Shown here in pieces: positions 50,703 to 60,561 of a stretch of DNA of 64,000 bases (positions are counted from its first letter, which is position 1; every line of letters begins with the position of its first letter). This DNA comes from JBJMLO01 sp045805265. Its GTDB lineage: Bacteria > Actinomycetota > UBA4738 > JACQTL01. Made by a program: the position numbers and the translations under genes. The notes below the pieces were generated by a model, which did no database searches, was not told where the DNA came from, and saw only the letters and a program-made list of their open reading frames with translations. The stretch is taken from positions 62,001 through 126,000 of the forward strand of contig JBJMLO010000030.1 of assembly GCA_045805265.1 (NCBI GenBank). The letters are read 5' to 3'.

Positions 50703-52163
50703 ATGCCCCGGCGGGTGGCCGCGCCGGCCCGGCTCCGCCGGCGCCTGGCGGTCTCGTTCGTCGTGGTTGCTGGGCTCTCAGCGGGCGTGCTGGCGGCCGG
50801 ATCGTTCCTCCTGGTCCGCCAGACGCGACTGGACGACGCGGTCGAACGGGCCCTGCACCAGGCGCGGCTGAACCTCGAGTTCGCCCAGGAGAACCTCGCG
50901 GGGCGGCCGACGCGACGCGACGCCGAGTCGCTGCTGAGCTTCTACTCGACCGGGGGGTTCGGCACCGTGCTGTTCACCGGGCACCGGGTCAACGCTTCCA
51001 CCGTCCCGCTGCGGGGGTTCCGTCCTCCGCCCGACCTGGACGCCCTGGTGGCGGACGGCCAGGTCGGGTACGAGCGACTCCACGTCGACGGCGACCCCTC
51101 GCTCGTTGTGGGCGAACGGGTCGCCTCCGCGCACACCGACCTGTACTTCGTGTTCTCCGAACGCAGCCTCGACCGCGACCTCCGGGAACTCGGCTTCGTG
51201 CTGGCCGGCGGCTGGCTGGCGGTGCTTGCGGTCGCCGCCGTGGCCGGGGCGGTCCTCGCCCGGCGGACGCTCGAGCCCGTGGCGAGGGCCAGCGAGGCGG
51301 CCCGGTCGATGGCCGAGGGCCTGCTCGACACCCGCCTGCCCGTCCAGACCGACGACGAGTTCGGGCTGTGGGCGGCGTCGTTCAACGAGATGGCGGCCGC
51401 GCTGGAGGCCAAGATCGAGGCGCTGTCCGAGGCCCGCGAGCGAGAGCGCCGGTTCACCTCCGACGTATCCCACGAGCTCCGGACGCCGCTGTCGGCGCTG
51501 GTGACCGAGGCGTCGCTGCTCCGCGAGCACATCGACTCGATGCCGGAGGAGGCGCGGCGGCCCGCCCAGCTCCTCGTCGCCGACGTGGCCCGCCTGCGCC
51601 GGCTGGTCGAGGAGCTCATGGAGATCTCCCGGCTGGATTCCGGCCGGGAGCCGGTCGTCCGGGAACCGGTGGAAGTCGAGGCCCTGGTCCGGGCCGTCGT
51701 CGCGGCCCGCGACTGGGACGGCGCGGTCGCGGTCACCGGCGGCCGGCTGACGTTGAGTTCGGACCGGCGGCGCCTGGAGCGCATCGTGTCCAACCTCGTC
51801 GGCAATGCCCTCGAGCACGGCGACGGTCACGCCTGGGTCCACGTCCGGGCCGAGGACGCCGACGTGGTCGTGGAGGTGGCCGACCGGGGGCCGGGCATCC
51901 CTCCCGAGCACCTTCCCCACCTGTTCGAGCGGTTCTACAAGGCCGATCCCTCCCGAGCCGGGCCCGGGAGCGGCCTGGGCCTCGCGATCGCCCGCGAGAA
52001 CGCCGGTCTGCTGGGGGGCGGGATCGAAGTGGAGAGCGTGCGCGGCGTCGGGACCCGGTTCGTGCTCCGGATCCCGGTTGCCGGATCGTTACCGCCCGGA
52101 GAGGGCCGCGTTGCCCCCGCCGCCGAGGATGGGACGCGAGAGGAAGGGAGGGAACGGTCATGA
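50703..52163 (+). CDS. Sensor histidine kinase
   Basis: 486 aa. Two membrane helices (~15-38 and ~163-188) flank an extracellular sensor of ~120 residues; HAMP domain (~185-240), dimerisation/phospho-acceptor helix with His257 (FTSDVSHELRTPLSAL), and an ATPase domain with N box (IVSNLVGNALEH), G1 (ADRGPGIP) and G2 (GPGSGLGLAIA) motifs. It overlaps the next gene by four bases (ATGA). Confidence 0.94.
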   Translation: MPRRVAAPARLRRRLAVSFVVVAGLSAGVLAAGSFLLVRQTRLDDAVERALHQARLNLEFAQENLAGRPTRRDAESLLSFYSTGGFGTVLFTGHRVNASTVPLRGFRPPPDLDALVADGQVGYERLHVDGDPSLVVGERVASAHTDLYFVFSERSLDRDLRELGFVLAGGWLAVLAVAAVAGAVLARRTLEPVARASEAARSMAEGLLDTRLPVQTDDEFGLWAASFNEMAAALEAKIEALSEARERERRFTSDVSHELRTPLSALVTEASLLREHIDSMPEEARRPAQLLVADVARLRRLVEELMEISRLDSGREPVVREPVEVEALVRAVVAARDWDGAVAVTGGRLTLSSDRRRLERIVSNLVGNALEHGDGHAWVHVRAEDADVVVEVADRGPGIPPEHLPHLFERFYKADPSRAGPGSGLGLAIARENAGLLGGGIEVESVRGVGTRFVLRIPVAGSLPPGEGRVAPAAEDGTREEGRERS

Positions 52164-53098
52164 AGCGTCTCGTCGTCATCGCGGGGGCCACGGCCCTGGT
52201 CCTGGCGGGCTGTGCCGGGGGTGCCCGCAGCGGCGGTCCCGTCGACACGGGGCCCGGTGTTCCGTCGGCCACCCGCACTCAAACGCAGCCGCCGGGAACG
52301 CCGGTGCCGGACCACACCGGGTCGTCGTCACCGACGGCCTCGCCGGAACCAACCAGCCAGGAGCCCTCGCCGCAGGGCACGCTGACGATAGAGGTCTGGC
52401 TCGCCGCCCACGGCCAGGGGCTGTCGCCGGTCCACCGGACGGTGCCGGCGACGCAGGCCGTCGGCACGGCCGCGCTGGACACCCTGCTGACCGGGCCGAC
52501 CGACGAGGACATCGGCCAGGGCATCGGGACCGAGATCCCGCCGGGCACCGAGCTGCTCGGCATCTCGATCACCGACGGCGTGGCCACCGTGAACCTGTCG
52601 AAGGACTTCTTCTCGGGCGGCAGCGCGGCCTCGGAGTGGGTCCGGCTGGGCCAGGTCGTGTTCACGATCTCGCAGTTCGCCTCCGTCCACCGCGGCGTCG
52701 AGATCCACCTGGACGGCGACCCCATCCGGCCGTTCGACGTCGACGGGAGCTTCCTCGACCGACCGTGGGCCAGGGGGGACTTCGAGGGGATCGTCCCGGC
52801 GATCGTGGTCGAGTCCCCCGTCGCCGGCCAGGACGCCGGCAACCCGGTCACGGTTCGCGGCACCGCCGACGTCTTCGAGGCCACGGTCAGCCTCCGGCTG
52901 CTCGACGAGAACCGCCACCAGATCGCGAGCGGCGTGACCACCGCGACCTGCGGCTCGGGCTGCCGGGGATCGTTCGAGTCGACGCTCGCCTACCACGTGG
53001 ACCACGAGCAGTGGGGCACGGTCGAGGCGTTCGAGGCGAGCGCCAAGGACGGCAGCCCCATCAACGTCGTCGACGTGCCGGTCATCCTCGCCGCGTAG
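52160..53098 (+). CDS. GerMN-domain lipoprotein (LpqB-like position)
   Basis: 312 aa with lipobox LAGC (Cys18) and a Pro/Thr/Ser linker. The GerMN fold lies at about residues 75-200 (LTIEVWLAAHGQGLSPVHRTV, ALDTLLTGPTDED, LGISITDGVATVNLSKDFFSGG) and an immunoglobulin-like Gmad2 domain at about 215-305 (IVVESPVAGQDAGNPVTVRG). LpqB of mycobacteria has GerMN plus a propeller and regulates the MtrB kinase; this shorter protein may play an equivalent role next to the kinase. Confidence 0.85.
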   Translation: MKRLVVIAGATALVLAGCAGGARSGGPVDTGPGVPSATRTQTQPPGTPVPDHTGSSSPTASPEPTSQEPSPQGTLTIEVWLAAHGQGLSPVHRTVPATQAVGTAALDTLLTGPTDEDIGQGIGTEIPPGTELLGISITDGVATVNLSKDFFSGGSAASEWVRLGQVVFTISQFASVHRGVEIHLDGDPIRPFDVDGSFLDRPWARGDFEGIVPAIVVESPVAGQDAGNPVTVRGTADVFEATVSLRLLDENRHQIASGVTTATCGSGCRGSFESTLAYHVDHEQWGTVEAFEASAKDGSPINVVDVPVILAA

Positions 53099-53117
53099 CG
53101 AATCCCCCACGGGGCAC

Positions 53118-53146
53118 GGGCGGGACCTCCCGAGGAGGTCCCGCCC
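53118..53146 (+). terminator. Rho-independent-type hairpin after the two-component operon
   Basis: A perfect 13-bp stem, GGGCGGGACCTCC (53118-53130) with GGAGGTCCCGCCC (53134-53146), and a 3-base loop CGA. It lies 19 bases after the lipoprotein stop and is followed by T-poor sequence. Confidence 0.8.
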
Positions 53147-53196
53147 TCCGTGCATCCTCGGGCGGCGGCAGCGGCCGCTGCTAGGCTGGAGCCCTC

Positions 53197-53613
53197 ATGG
53201 GCGATCACAAGGAAGTCAGATACGAGAAGCTCTTCGTCAAGGTCCCCGGGAGCGACAAGCTCCGCAAGACTGCCGAGGGGCGGCTGCACCACCTGCTGAA
53301 CGACGGGTGGCGGGAGATCGAGCGCAGCCACACGAGCGATTACATCCAGGTCCATCTCGAGCGCACCGGCCACGTCCCGCGGAACGTGAAGATCAAGGAG
53401 GCGCCCGCGGTCCAGGTCCGGGAGCGCCGGCGGGGCTTTGGCTTCGGCGCCCCCGGAGGTGGACGAGGCGGCGGCTTCGGCGGCGGACCGGGCGGAGGCC
53501 GTGGCGGCGGCTTCGGTGGTCCCCCCGGTGGGGGCCGCGGCGGCCGTGGCGGTGCCGGCGCCCCGGGGGGCGGCGCTGCTCCCGCTCCGGGCGGCGGCGC
53601 GCCGAGGACCTAG
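53197..53613 (+). CDS. RGG-tailed putative nucleic-acid-binding protein
   Basis: 138 aa. Residues 1-75 are a small basic domain (VRYEKLFVKVPGSDKL... LNDGWREIERSHTSDYIQVHLERTG) resembling DUF4177-type small proteins. Residues 75-138 are almost entirely Gly, Arg, Phe and Pro with RGG-type repeats. RGG tails typically bind RNA or drive condensates. The function is inferred. Convergent with the cold-shock gene, sharing its terminator. Confidence 0.7.
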   Translation: MGDHKEVRYEKLFVKVPGSDKLRKTAEGRLHHLLNDGWREIERSHTSDYIQVHLERTGHVPRNVKIKEAPAVQVRERRRGFGFGAPGGGRGGGFGGGPGGGRGGGFGGPPGGGRGGRGGAGAPGGGAAPAPGGGAPRT

Positions 53614-53635
53614 CCACATCCGAGACCAGGAACCA

Positions 53636-53670
53636 GGAAAGGCCACCGGGTGCTCGCCGGTGGCCTTTCC
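53636..53670. terminator. Bidirectional terminator between the RGG protein and cspA
   Basis: A 14-bp perfect stem (GGAAAGGCCACCGG at 53636-53649 and CCGGTGGCCTTTCC at 53657-53670) has a 7-base loop. It lies 22 bases after the RGG-protein stop and 49 bases after the cspA stop on the other strand, so it could stop transcription from both sides. Confidence 0.85.
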
Positions 53671-53719
53671 TGTGTGAGTCGGCATCTGCCCCGCGCGGGC
53701 GGAGCGGGCCTGGTCGTCG

Positions 53720-53923
53720 CTACGCGACGGGACGGACGTTCGCCGCCTGGGGACCCTTCTGCCCCTGCGTGACGTCGAACTCGACCTTCTGGTTCTCCTC
53801 GAGGTTCCGGTAGCCGGAGCCCGAAATCGCCGAGAAGTGGACGAACACGTCGGGCCCGTCCTCCTGGGAGATGAAGCCGTACCCCTTCTCGGAGTTGAAC
53901 CACTTCACGGTGCCGGTTGCCAT
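53720..53923 (-). CDS. cspA: Cold-shock domain protein
   Basis: 67 aa single OB-fold protein. RNA-binding motifs KGYGFI (13-18) and VFVHF (26-30) are intact; MATGTVKWFNSEKGYG is the standard start. It binds single-stranded RNA and melts secondary structure in the cytoplasm. A GGAGGGGATT Shine-Dalgarno precedes the ATG at 53923, and a structured leader follows upstream. Confidence 0.97.
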   Translation of the reverse strand: MATGTVKWFNSEKGYGFISQEDGPDVFVHFSAISGSGYRNLEENQKVEFDVTQGQKGPQAANVRPVA

Positions 53924-53950
53924 ACTGCAATCCCCTCCTTTCCCGGCCCG

Positions 53951-54052
53951 CCCGGGCTCTCGGCCCGGCGGCCTGGGGACCCTCAGCGGGCCCCTGTGAG
54001 GGAACTGCTCGAACAACCACGTGCCTTGCGGAACCCTCGGCCCGGATGATAG
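53951..54052 (-). promoter_or_regulatory. Structured 5' leader and promoter region of cspA
   Basis: The ~125-base region upstream of cspA contains two inverted repeats: CCGGGC/GCCCGG (53952-53957 and 53963-53968) and CCCTCA/TGAGGG (53980-53985 and 53997-54002). A TATCAT -10-like box on the minus strand (54047-54052) would start a leader of about 120 nt. Long folded leaders are a known feature of cold-shock mRNAs. No folding was done. Confidence 0.45.
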
Positions 54053-54142
54053 CAGCGCCGGGTTCGAGGCTGTACCATTCGTCCGGCTTGGGGGGAGGTG
54101 TTCGCTCAAGTATCGGCTCCGCCGGTCCGACACCTGCTGAGG

Positions 54143-54382
54143 ATGTATTCCGACACCTTGTGCTCGAAGTGCGGGTTGACGGTCGCCGCCGTCTCGCTGT
54201 TCGCGGGCGTCGTGCGTGACATGCGCCGCACCAGGGGCGACGACGGGACCTGGCGGGCCGAGATCTGCCCGGCGTGCGGGGAGATCACCGGCGTGTACGA
54301 CGACAAGGAGGGGTGGGCCCTTGGGCACCGCGCCCCGGTCGTCGAGGCGGAGGTCCGTCCCGCGTTCGTCTCGGTGCCGTAG
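54143..54382 (+). CDS. Small zinc-finger protein
   Basis: 79 aa from ATG 54143 (GAGG upstream). Cys7-x2-Cys10 and Cys42-x2-Cys45 would bind zinc; charged remainder. No recognised family. The frame extends to 54098 but the shorter start is better supported. Confidence 0.55.
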   Translation: MYSDTLCSKCGLTVAAVSLFAGVVRDMRRTRGDDGTWRAEICPACGEITGVYDDKEGWALGHRAPVVEAEVRPAFVSVP

Positions 54383-54454
54383 GCCGCCCGCGCCCTCGCC
54401 TCTCGCCGTTGCCCAGGGGGTGGCTCTGGTCGATGCCTGGCCTTCCCTGAGAAA

Positions 54455-54760
54455 ATGGGAGGCGTGAGCACGGCCACCGCGCCCGTCGAGGTCGAGCGGC
54501 CGGCCGGCGACGAGAAGGTCGAGCCCGACCGTCCCTGGCTGGTCATCGTCTGGAACGACCCGATCAACCTGATGTCCTACGTCACGTTCGTGTTCCAGAA
54601 GCTGTTCGGGTACAGCAAAGCGAAGGCCGAGAAGCTGATGCTGGACGTCCACCAGCGGGGCAAGGCCGTCGTGTCCTCCGGGAACCGCGAGCGGGCGGAG
54701 TTCGACGTTTCCCGGCTCCACGCGCACGGCCTGTGGGCGACGATGCAGAAGGACAGCTGA
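54455..54760 (+). CDS. clpS: ATP-dependent Clp protease adaptor ClpS
   Basis: 101 aa (98 if GTG 54464 is used). The core NDPINLMSYVTFVFQKLFG and VHQRGKAVVSSGNRERAEF segments bind N-degron residues and the ClpA/ClpC N-domain. Delivers N-end-rule substrates to Clp. In actinobacteria clpS is followed by a DUF2017 gene, as here (2-base gap). Confidence 0.94.
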   Translation: MGGVSTATAPVEVERPAGDEKVEPDRPWLVIVWNDPINLMSYVTFVFQKLFGYSKAKAEKLMLDVHQRGKAVVSSGNRERAEFDVSRLHAHGLWATMQKDS

Positions 54761-54762
54761 CC

Positions 54763-55269
54763 GTGTCCCGCACGCCGCCCCTCGGCCGCAGGATCCGCCG
54801 CACCCGGAAGGGCGGCTTCGAGCTGCGCATCCCCGAGTCCGAGCGGGTCGTGCTCCGCCGGCTGGCGGAGGAGCTCCGGGAGATGCTACCGACCGGCGAC
54901 GCGGCGCTCGGGCGGCTGTTCCCGCCGGCCTACGCGGACGACGCGGAGGGCAACGAGGAGTACGCCCGGTTGATGCGCGACGACCTGTTGGCGGAGCACC
55001 TGGCCTCGGTGGAGGCCTTCGAGCGGACGGTCGATGCCAAGCGGGTCACCGAGGAGGAGCTCGTGGCGTGGATGGGCGCGGTCAACGACCTCCGCCTCGT
55101 GCTGGGGACCAAGCTCGACGTGAGCGAGGAGATGTACGACGAGCCGCTCGACGAGCAGACTCCCAATGCCGCGCAGCTCGCGATCTTCCACTACCTGGGG
55201 TGGCTCGAGGAGCAGATGGTCGAGGCGCTGAGCTCCTCGCTCGACCCCGCCGGAACGGAACGCGCGTGA
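54763..55269 (+). CDS. DUF2017 family protein
   Basis: 168 aa from GTG 54763, two bases after the clpS stop. The helical, Glu/Leu-rich sequence with RRLAEELREML, YARLMRDDLLAEHL and FHYLGWLEEQMVEAL matches DUF2017, an actinobacterial family of unknown function conserved beside clpS. Probably cytoplasmic and helical. Confidence 0.85.
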   Translation: MSRTPPLGRRIRRTRKGGFELRIPESERVVLRRLAEELREMLPTGDAALGRLFPPAYADDAEGNEEYARLMRDDLLAEHLASVEAFERTVDAKRVTEEELVAWMGAVNDLRLVLGTKLDVSEEMYDEPLDEQTPNAAQLAIFHYLGWLEEQMVEALSSSLDPAGTERA

Positions 55270-55652
55270 AGGCGGAGGCCACGAGGGCGTCGCTCCGCCC
55301 GTGGCAGCTGGCGGTGGGCGACGCGGTGGCCGTGGCGCTGTTCGCTCCGCTCGGGCTGCTCTCCCACGACGAGGGCGTCACGCTGTCCGGCCTGGCCCGG
55401 AACGCGGGGCCCGTGACGATCGGGTTCCTCGCCGCGGCGCTCGTCGTCGGCGCATACCGCCGTCCGGGGCTCGGAACGCTGTTCCCCGCGTGGGCGCTCG
55501 GCGTGACCGCCGGGGTCCTCGCGCGGGCCGCGATCCTCGGCCACGGGTACGGCGCGAAGACGTTCACGTTCCTGGCGGTGACGCTGGCGGTCACGCTGGT
55601 CCTCCTCCTCGTCTGGCGCAGCGCCGCGGCACTGGCCGCGCGCCGGCGGTAA
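55266..55652 (+). CDS. DUF3054 family membrane protein
   Basis: 128 aa, GTG overlapping the DUF2017 stop (GTGA). Four predicted membrane helices with SHDEGVTLSGLARNAGPVTIGFL, GAYRRPGLGTLFPAWALGVTAGV; matches DUF3054. Unknown function. It forms a three-gene unit with clpS and DUF2017. Confidence 0.85.
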   Translation: MKAEATRASLRPWQLAVGDAVAVALFAPLGLLSHDEGVTLSGLARNAGPVTIGFLAAALVVGAYRRPGLGTLFPAWALGVTAGVLARAAILGHGYGAKTFTFLAVTLAVTLVLLLVWRSAAALAARRR

Positions 55653-55705
55653 GCGAGCGGACCCTCTGCTTGACATCGTTCGGCCAATGCTCGGGCGCAG
55701 ACGAA

Positions 55706-55739
55706 CCGACGGCCCCGCGCTCGGTGGCGGGGCCGTCGG
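55706..55739. terminator. 13-bp hairpin between DUF3054 and the Rho_N-like gene
   Basis: CCGACGGCCCCGC (55706-55718) and GCGGGGCCGTCGG (55727-55739) pair perfectly around an 8-base loop. It lies between two convergent genes (ends at 55652 and 55759) and probably terminates both. Confidence 0.8.
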
Positions 55740-55758
55740 ATGGCTTCGAACGATGTGT

Positions 55759-56037
55759 TCAGCCGGCCTTGCGGAGGGCCTGGATCAGGTCCCACTTGCC
55801 CATCCGGGAGCGGCCGGGGATGTTCTTGCGCTTGGCCACCTCGTACAGGTCCTGGCGCGTCCGGTCCTCGAGGTTCCGGCCGGGCCTGCCGCCCCGGGCC
55901 CGGGACTTGGCGGCCTGGCGGCTGAGGTCCTTCCGGACCGCCTTCGGCAGCTTGCTGATGGTCCGGGTCCGCTTGGCGGCCGACTGCGCACGCTTGACGT
56001 TGCGCCGGGCGGCCTGCGTCTGCCTCGTCGTGGCCAT
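55759..56037 (-). CDS. Basic Rho_N-like/HeH DNA- or RNA-binding protein
   Basis: 92 aa with a GGAGGTGG Shine-Dalgarno before ATG 56037. Residues 1-50 are extremely rich in Lys, Arg, Ala and Gln, and the C-terminus (LYEVAKRKNIPGRSRMGKWD) is the helix-extended-loop-helix of Rho N-terminal/SAP-like domains. The overall layout resembles small nucleoid-associated proteins. It lies 62 bp downstream of the LigB-like ligase stop on the same strand, so it may be co-transcribed. Confidence 0.78.
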   Translation of the reverse strand: MATTRQTQAARRNVKRAQSAAKRTRTISKLPKAVRKDLSRQAAKSRARGGRPGRNLEDRTRQDLYEVAKRKNIPGRSRMGKWDLIQALRKAG

Positions 56038-56099
56038 CGAGCATCCACCTCCTTCAGTGGTTGCCTGTTCCTGAAACACGTACCCACCTGCGGTGACGG

Positions 56100-57644
<1,545 letters not shown>

Positions 57645-57718
57645 GGGACGATTCTCTCGGACTCGTCGATCGGGTGAAACGCGTCGATTCGCCGCAAGGG
57701 CCGGTGTAGGGTCGCCGC

Positions 57719-58069
57719 GTGCTCCGACGGATCATTGCGATCGCGCTGCTCGCTGGAGCGGCGGTCCCGGCCTGCAACGCGGGTGTTCCCGGATTCTGCG
57801 GGGTCAGCGACGACGTCCGGGTCGCCGTGGCGAACGTCCCGCCGACCCAGTACCCGGCCGAGTCGGCGAAGCACGTCCAGGAGCTCCGCGACGCCGCGTC
57901 CGGCCTCTCCGGGGAGCAGCGGACCCTGGCCACCAGGGTCGCCGACCTCCTGAGCGCCGCGTCGGAGGATGCTCCGGGCTCACTCGCGTTCACGAACCAT
58001 TACAACGACTTCGTCCGGGCCTCGAACACGTTCGACCATCGCTACTGCAACCGGACCGAGGCGCCCTGA
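57719..58069 (+). CDS. Small putative secreted or lipoprotein
   Basis: 116 aa from GTG 57719. Positive N-terminus and hydrophobic stretch up to VPACNAG (Cys19 in a lipobox-like position). The rest is helical with a cysteine pair (27 and 109). No family. Divergent from the ligase. Confidence 0.6.
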   Translation: MLRRIIAIALLAGAAVPACNAGVPGFCGVSDDVRVAVANVPPTQYPAESAKHVQELRDAASGLSGEQRTLATRVADLLSAASEDAPGSLAFTNHYNDFVRASNTFDHRYCNRTEAP

Positions 58070-58112
58070 CGAAGGATCCGGCCGCCGTTCGGAATGCCGC
58101 GGCCGAGCAGGG

Positions 58113-58391
58113 TCACGTCTCGTGGCTGCGGCGCTCCCACTCCAGCCGCCGGCCTTCGGGACCGAGCTCGAACAGGCGCTTGCACTCCGGGCACACCGGG
58201 AACTTCGTCGGGTCGCGCGACGGCACCCACACCTTGCCGCACAGGGCGATCACCGGCGTCCCCGCGACGTAGGCCTCGGTGAGCTTGCTCTTGTCGACGT
58301 AGTGGCTGAACCGCTCGTGGTCGCCCTCGTCGACCCGGATGTCGGGCCGTCCCTCGCTGATCGTCTCGGTGCCCGTACCCTGGGTGGTCAT
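58113..58391 (-). CDS. DUF3039 family protein
   Basis: 92 aa from ATG 58391. The HYVDKSKLTEAYVAGTPVIALCGKVWVPSRDPTKFPVCPECKRLF core matches DUF3039, an actinobacterial zinc-binding-type family of unknown role (Cys in ALCG and CPEC). Convergent with the small secreted protein. Confidence 0.85.
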   Translation of the reverse strand: MTTQGTGTETISEGRPDIRVDEGDHERFSHYVDKSKLTEAYVAGTPVIALCGKVWVPSRDPTKFPVCPECKRLFELGPEGRRLEWERRSHET

Positions 58392-58531
58392 GGGAACGAG
58401 GGTACTCGCGCCGTCGACCCACCGTCCTCGACCCGGATCCCATGCACGGTGGAACGTCGTCCCGGTCCGGAATAGCCCGGCGGCCGGTCGTGTTGCCGAC
58501 GACATGGAGCTCCGACCGGTTTCGATTGCCT

Positions 58532-60019
58532 ATGCCTGAAACCCGATACGAGGATCAACCGGCCGCCACCCACGCCGCCGTCGACCGGCGCCGCTGGATG
58601 GCCCTGGTCGTCTTGTGCGCCGGCCAGCTGATGATCGTGCTCGACGTCACCGTGGTGAACGTGGCGCTGCCGACGATCCAGCGGGAGCTGCACTTCTCCC
58701 AGGCCTCGCTGGCGTGGGTGATCAACGCCTACCTCCTGACGTTCGGCGGACTCATGCTGTTGGCCGGGCGGCTTGGCGACCTGGTGGGGCGGAAGAAGGT
58801 CTTCATCTCGGGCGTGGCTGCGTTCACCGTGGCGTCGTTCCTGTGCGGCGTCGCGAACAGCGCGCCCCTCCTCATCGCGGCGCGGTTCGTGCAGGGCGCC
58901 GCCGGGGCGCTGATGGCCTCCATGATCCTCGGGATCCTCGTGACCATGTTCCAGGCCCCCCGGGAGCGCGGGACGGCGATGGGCGTCTATGCATTTGTCG
59001 CCTCCTCGGGCGGCTCGATCGGCCTCCTCCTGGGCGGGGTCCTCACCGAGACCCTCAACTGGCACTGGATCTTCTTCATCAACCTCCCGATCGGGGTGAC
59101 CGCCCTGCTCCTGGGCCTCGCGCTGCTCGACGAGTCCCCGGGGCTCGGGTTCCGCCAGGGCGTCGACCTGATCGGGGCCCTCCTCGCGGTCGCCGCGCCC
59201 ACGACGGCGGTTTACACCATCGTCAAGGCCAGCGAGTGGGGATGGGAATCGGTGCGGACGCTCGGCTTCGGTGCCCTGGCCCTGGCCCTGGTCGCGGTCT
59301 TCCTGGTCGTCGAGTCGCAGGTTCCCAATCCGCTGATGCCGCTTCGGATCTTCCGCTCGAGGACTCGGTCGGTGGCCAACGGCGTCCGGGCGCTCTTCGC
59401 CGTCGGGATGTTCGGCGCCTTCTTCATGGGGGCGCTGTACTTCCAGCACGTCCTCGGCTACAGCGCGATCGTGACCGGAATGGCCTTCCTCCCGCTGAAC
59501 GTCCTCATCGGCGTGTTCTCCCTCGGGCTGACGGCGCGCATCATGGCCCGCATCGGGCTCAAGACGACCTTCATCCCTGGCCTGGCACTCGTCGCGCTGG
59601 CTCTCCTCCTGTTCGGCCGGATGCCGGTGCACGGCAACTACATCATCGACGTGCTCCCCGGAATGCTCGTGTTCGGAGTCGGCGCGGGCCTGGCCTTCAC
59701 CCCCGGCGTCTCCCTGGCCATGGCCGACGCCGGCCCCAGCGAGGCTGGCACCGCCTCCGGCCTGGCGAACGTCACCCTCCAGCTGGGGGCCGCCCTCGGC
59801 CTGGCCGTGCTGGCGAGCGTCTCGACGACTCACACGAGCAACCTCCTGGCGAGCGGCGTGTCCAGGCTGGCGGCGCTGACCGGCGGCTACCACCTCGCGT
59901 TCCTCATCGGGGCGGGATGCCTCGGCGCCGGCATCGTGATCTCCGGGACCCTGCTTCGGCCGACGCCCCCGGTCCGGGCCGCCAGGCCCCAGTCGACGGA
60001 GGGCGACGTCGCCGCGTAG
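58532..60019 (+). CDS. MFS drug exporter, DHA2 (EmrB/QacA) family
   Basis: 495 aa from ATG 58532, with fourteen predicted membrane helices. Motif A (GRLGDLVGRKK), motif B region (IAARFVQGAAGALM) and the LDVTVVNVALPTIQREL motif typical of DHA2 transporters are intact. A proton-coupled efflux pump for unknown compounds. No repressor gene is adjacent. Confidence 0.92.
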   Translation: MPETRYEDQPAATHAAVDRRRWMALVVLCAGQLMIVLDVTVVNVALPTIQRELHFSQASLAWVINAYLLTFGGLMLLAGRLGDLVGRKKVFISGVAAFTVASFLCGVANSAPLLIAARFVQGAAGALMASMILGILVTMFQAPRERGTAMGVYAFVASSGGSIGLLLGGVLTETLNWHWIFFINLPIGVTALLLGLALLDESPGLGFRQGVDLIGALLAVAAPTTAVYTIVKASEWGWESVRTLGFGALALALVAVFLVVESQVPNPLMPLRIFRSRTRSVANGVRALFAVGMFGAFFMGALYFQHVLGYSAIVTGMAFLPLNVLIGVFSLGLTARIMARIGLKTTFIPGLALVALALLLFGRMPVHGNYIIDVLPGMLVFGVGAGLAFTPGVSLAMADAGPSEAGTASGLANVTLQLGAALGLAVLASVSTTHTSNLLASGVSRLAALTGGYHLAFLIGAGCLGAGIVISGTLLRPTPPVRAARPQSTEGDVAA

Positions 60020-60031
60020 CCGTCGCGGCAG

Positions 60032-60529
60032 CTACGAACGGCTCGGCGTCTCGGGGCGCGGCGGGGCGCCGCGGTGCGGCCGCGCCCTCGCGGCGCAATC
60101 CCGGCAGGTGCCGAAGATCTCGACCGTGTGCGAGACGTCCTGGAAATGGGCCCGGCGGGCGACGGCCTCGGCCCAGCTCTCGATCTCGGGGCCCTCGAAC
60201 TCCACCGTCGTGCCGCAGAACCGGCAGATCAGGTGGTGATGGTGGTCCTCCGCCACGCACTGCCGGTAGACCGTCTCGCCCGAGGGAATGCGCAGGGCGT
60301 CCACCTGTCCGTCCTCGGCCAGCGTCCCGAGGTGACGGTAGACGGTCGCCAGTCCGACCCGATGGCCCCGCCGCCGGAGCTCGTCGTGGATCTGCTGGGC
60401 CGAGCGGAACTCGTCGATGTCCTCGAGGATCGCGGTGATCGCGTCGCCCTGGCGGGTCACGTGCCGGGTCCTCCCTGGCTGGGGGGCCGCCGGAGCTCCC
60501 GCGTCGTGGTTCCCGTTCGCGTTCGTCAT
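60032..60529 (-). CDS. zur: Fur-family metal regulator, probably Zur
   Basis: 165 aa from ATG 60529. Winged helix (EFRSAQQIHDELRRRGHRVGLATVYRHLGTLAEDG) and zinc sites: a HHHH cluster (96-99), Cys102/Cys105 and Cys142/Cys145. Clustering with a zinc-type ABC transporter, 32 bp downstream of the permease stop, supports Zur over Fur. It represses zinc uptake genes when zinc is plentiful. The C-terminus is Arg/Pro-rich. Confidence 0.88.
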   Translation of the reverse strand: MTNANGNHDAGAPAAPQPGRTRHVTRQGDAITAILEDIDEFRSAQQIHDELRRRGHRVGLATVYRHLGTLAEDGQVDALRIPSGETVYRQCVAEDHHHHLICRFCGTTVEFEGPEIESWAEAVARRAHFQDVSHTVEIFGTCRDCAARARPHRGAPPRPETPSRS

Positions 60530-60561
60530 CCCGTTCCTCCCGGGCACCGTAGCACCGCTCC

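Noticed and set aside
53924..54142. tRNA-like sequence (GGTTCGA)
   Set aside because: A T-loop-like string occurs near 54061, but no cloverleaf could be built around it.
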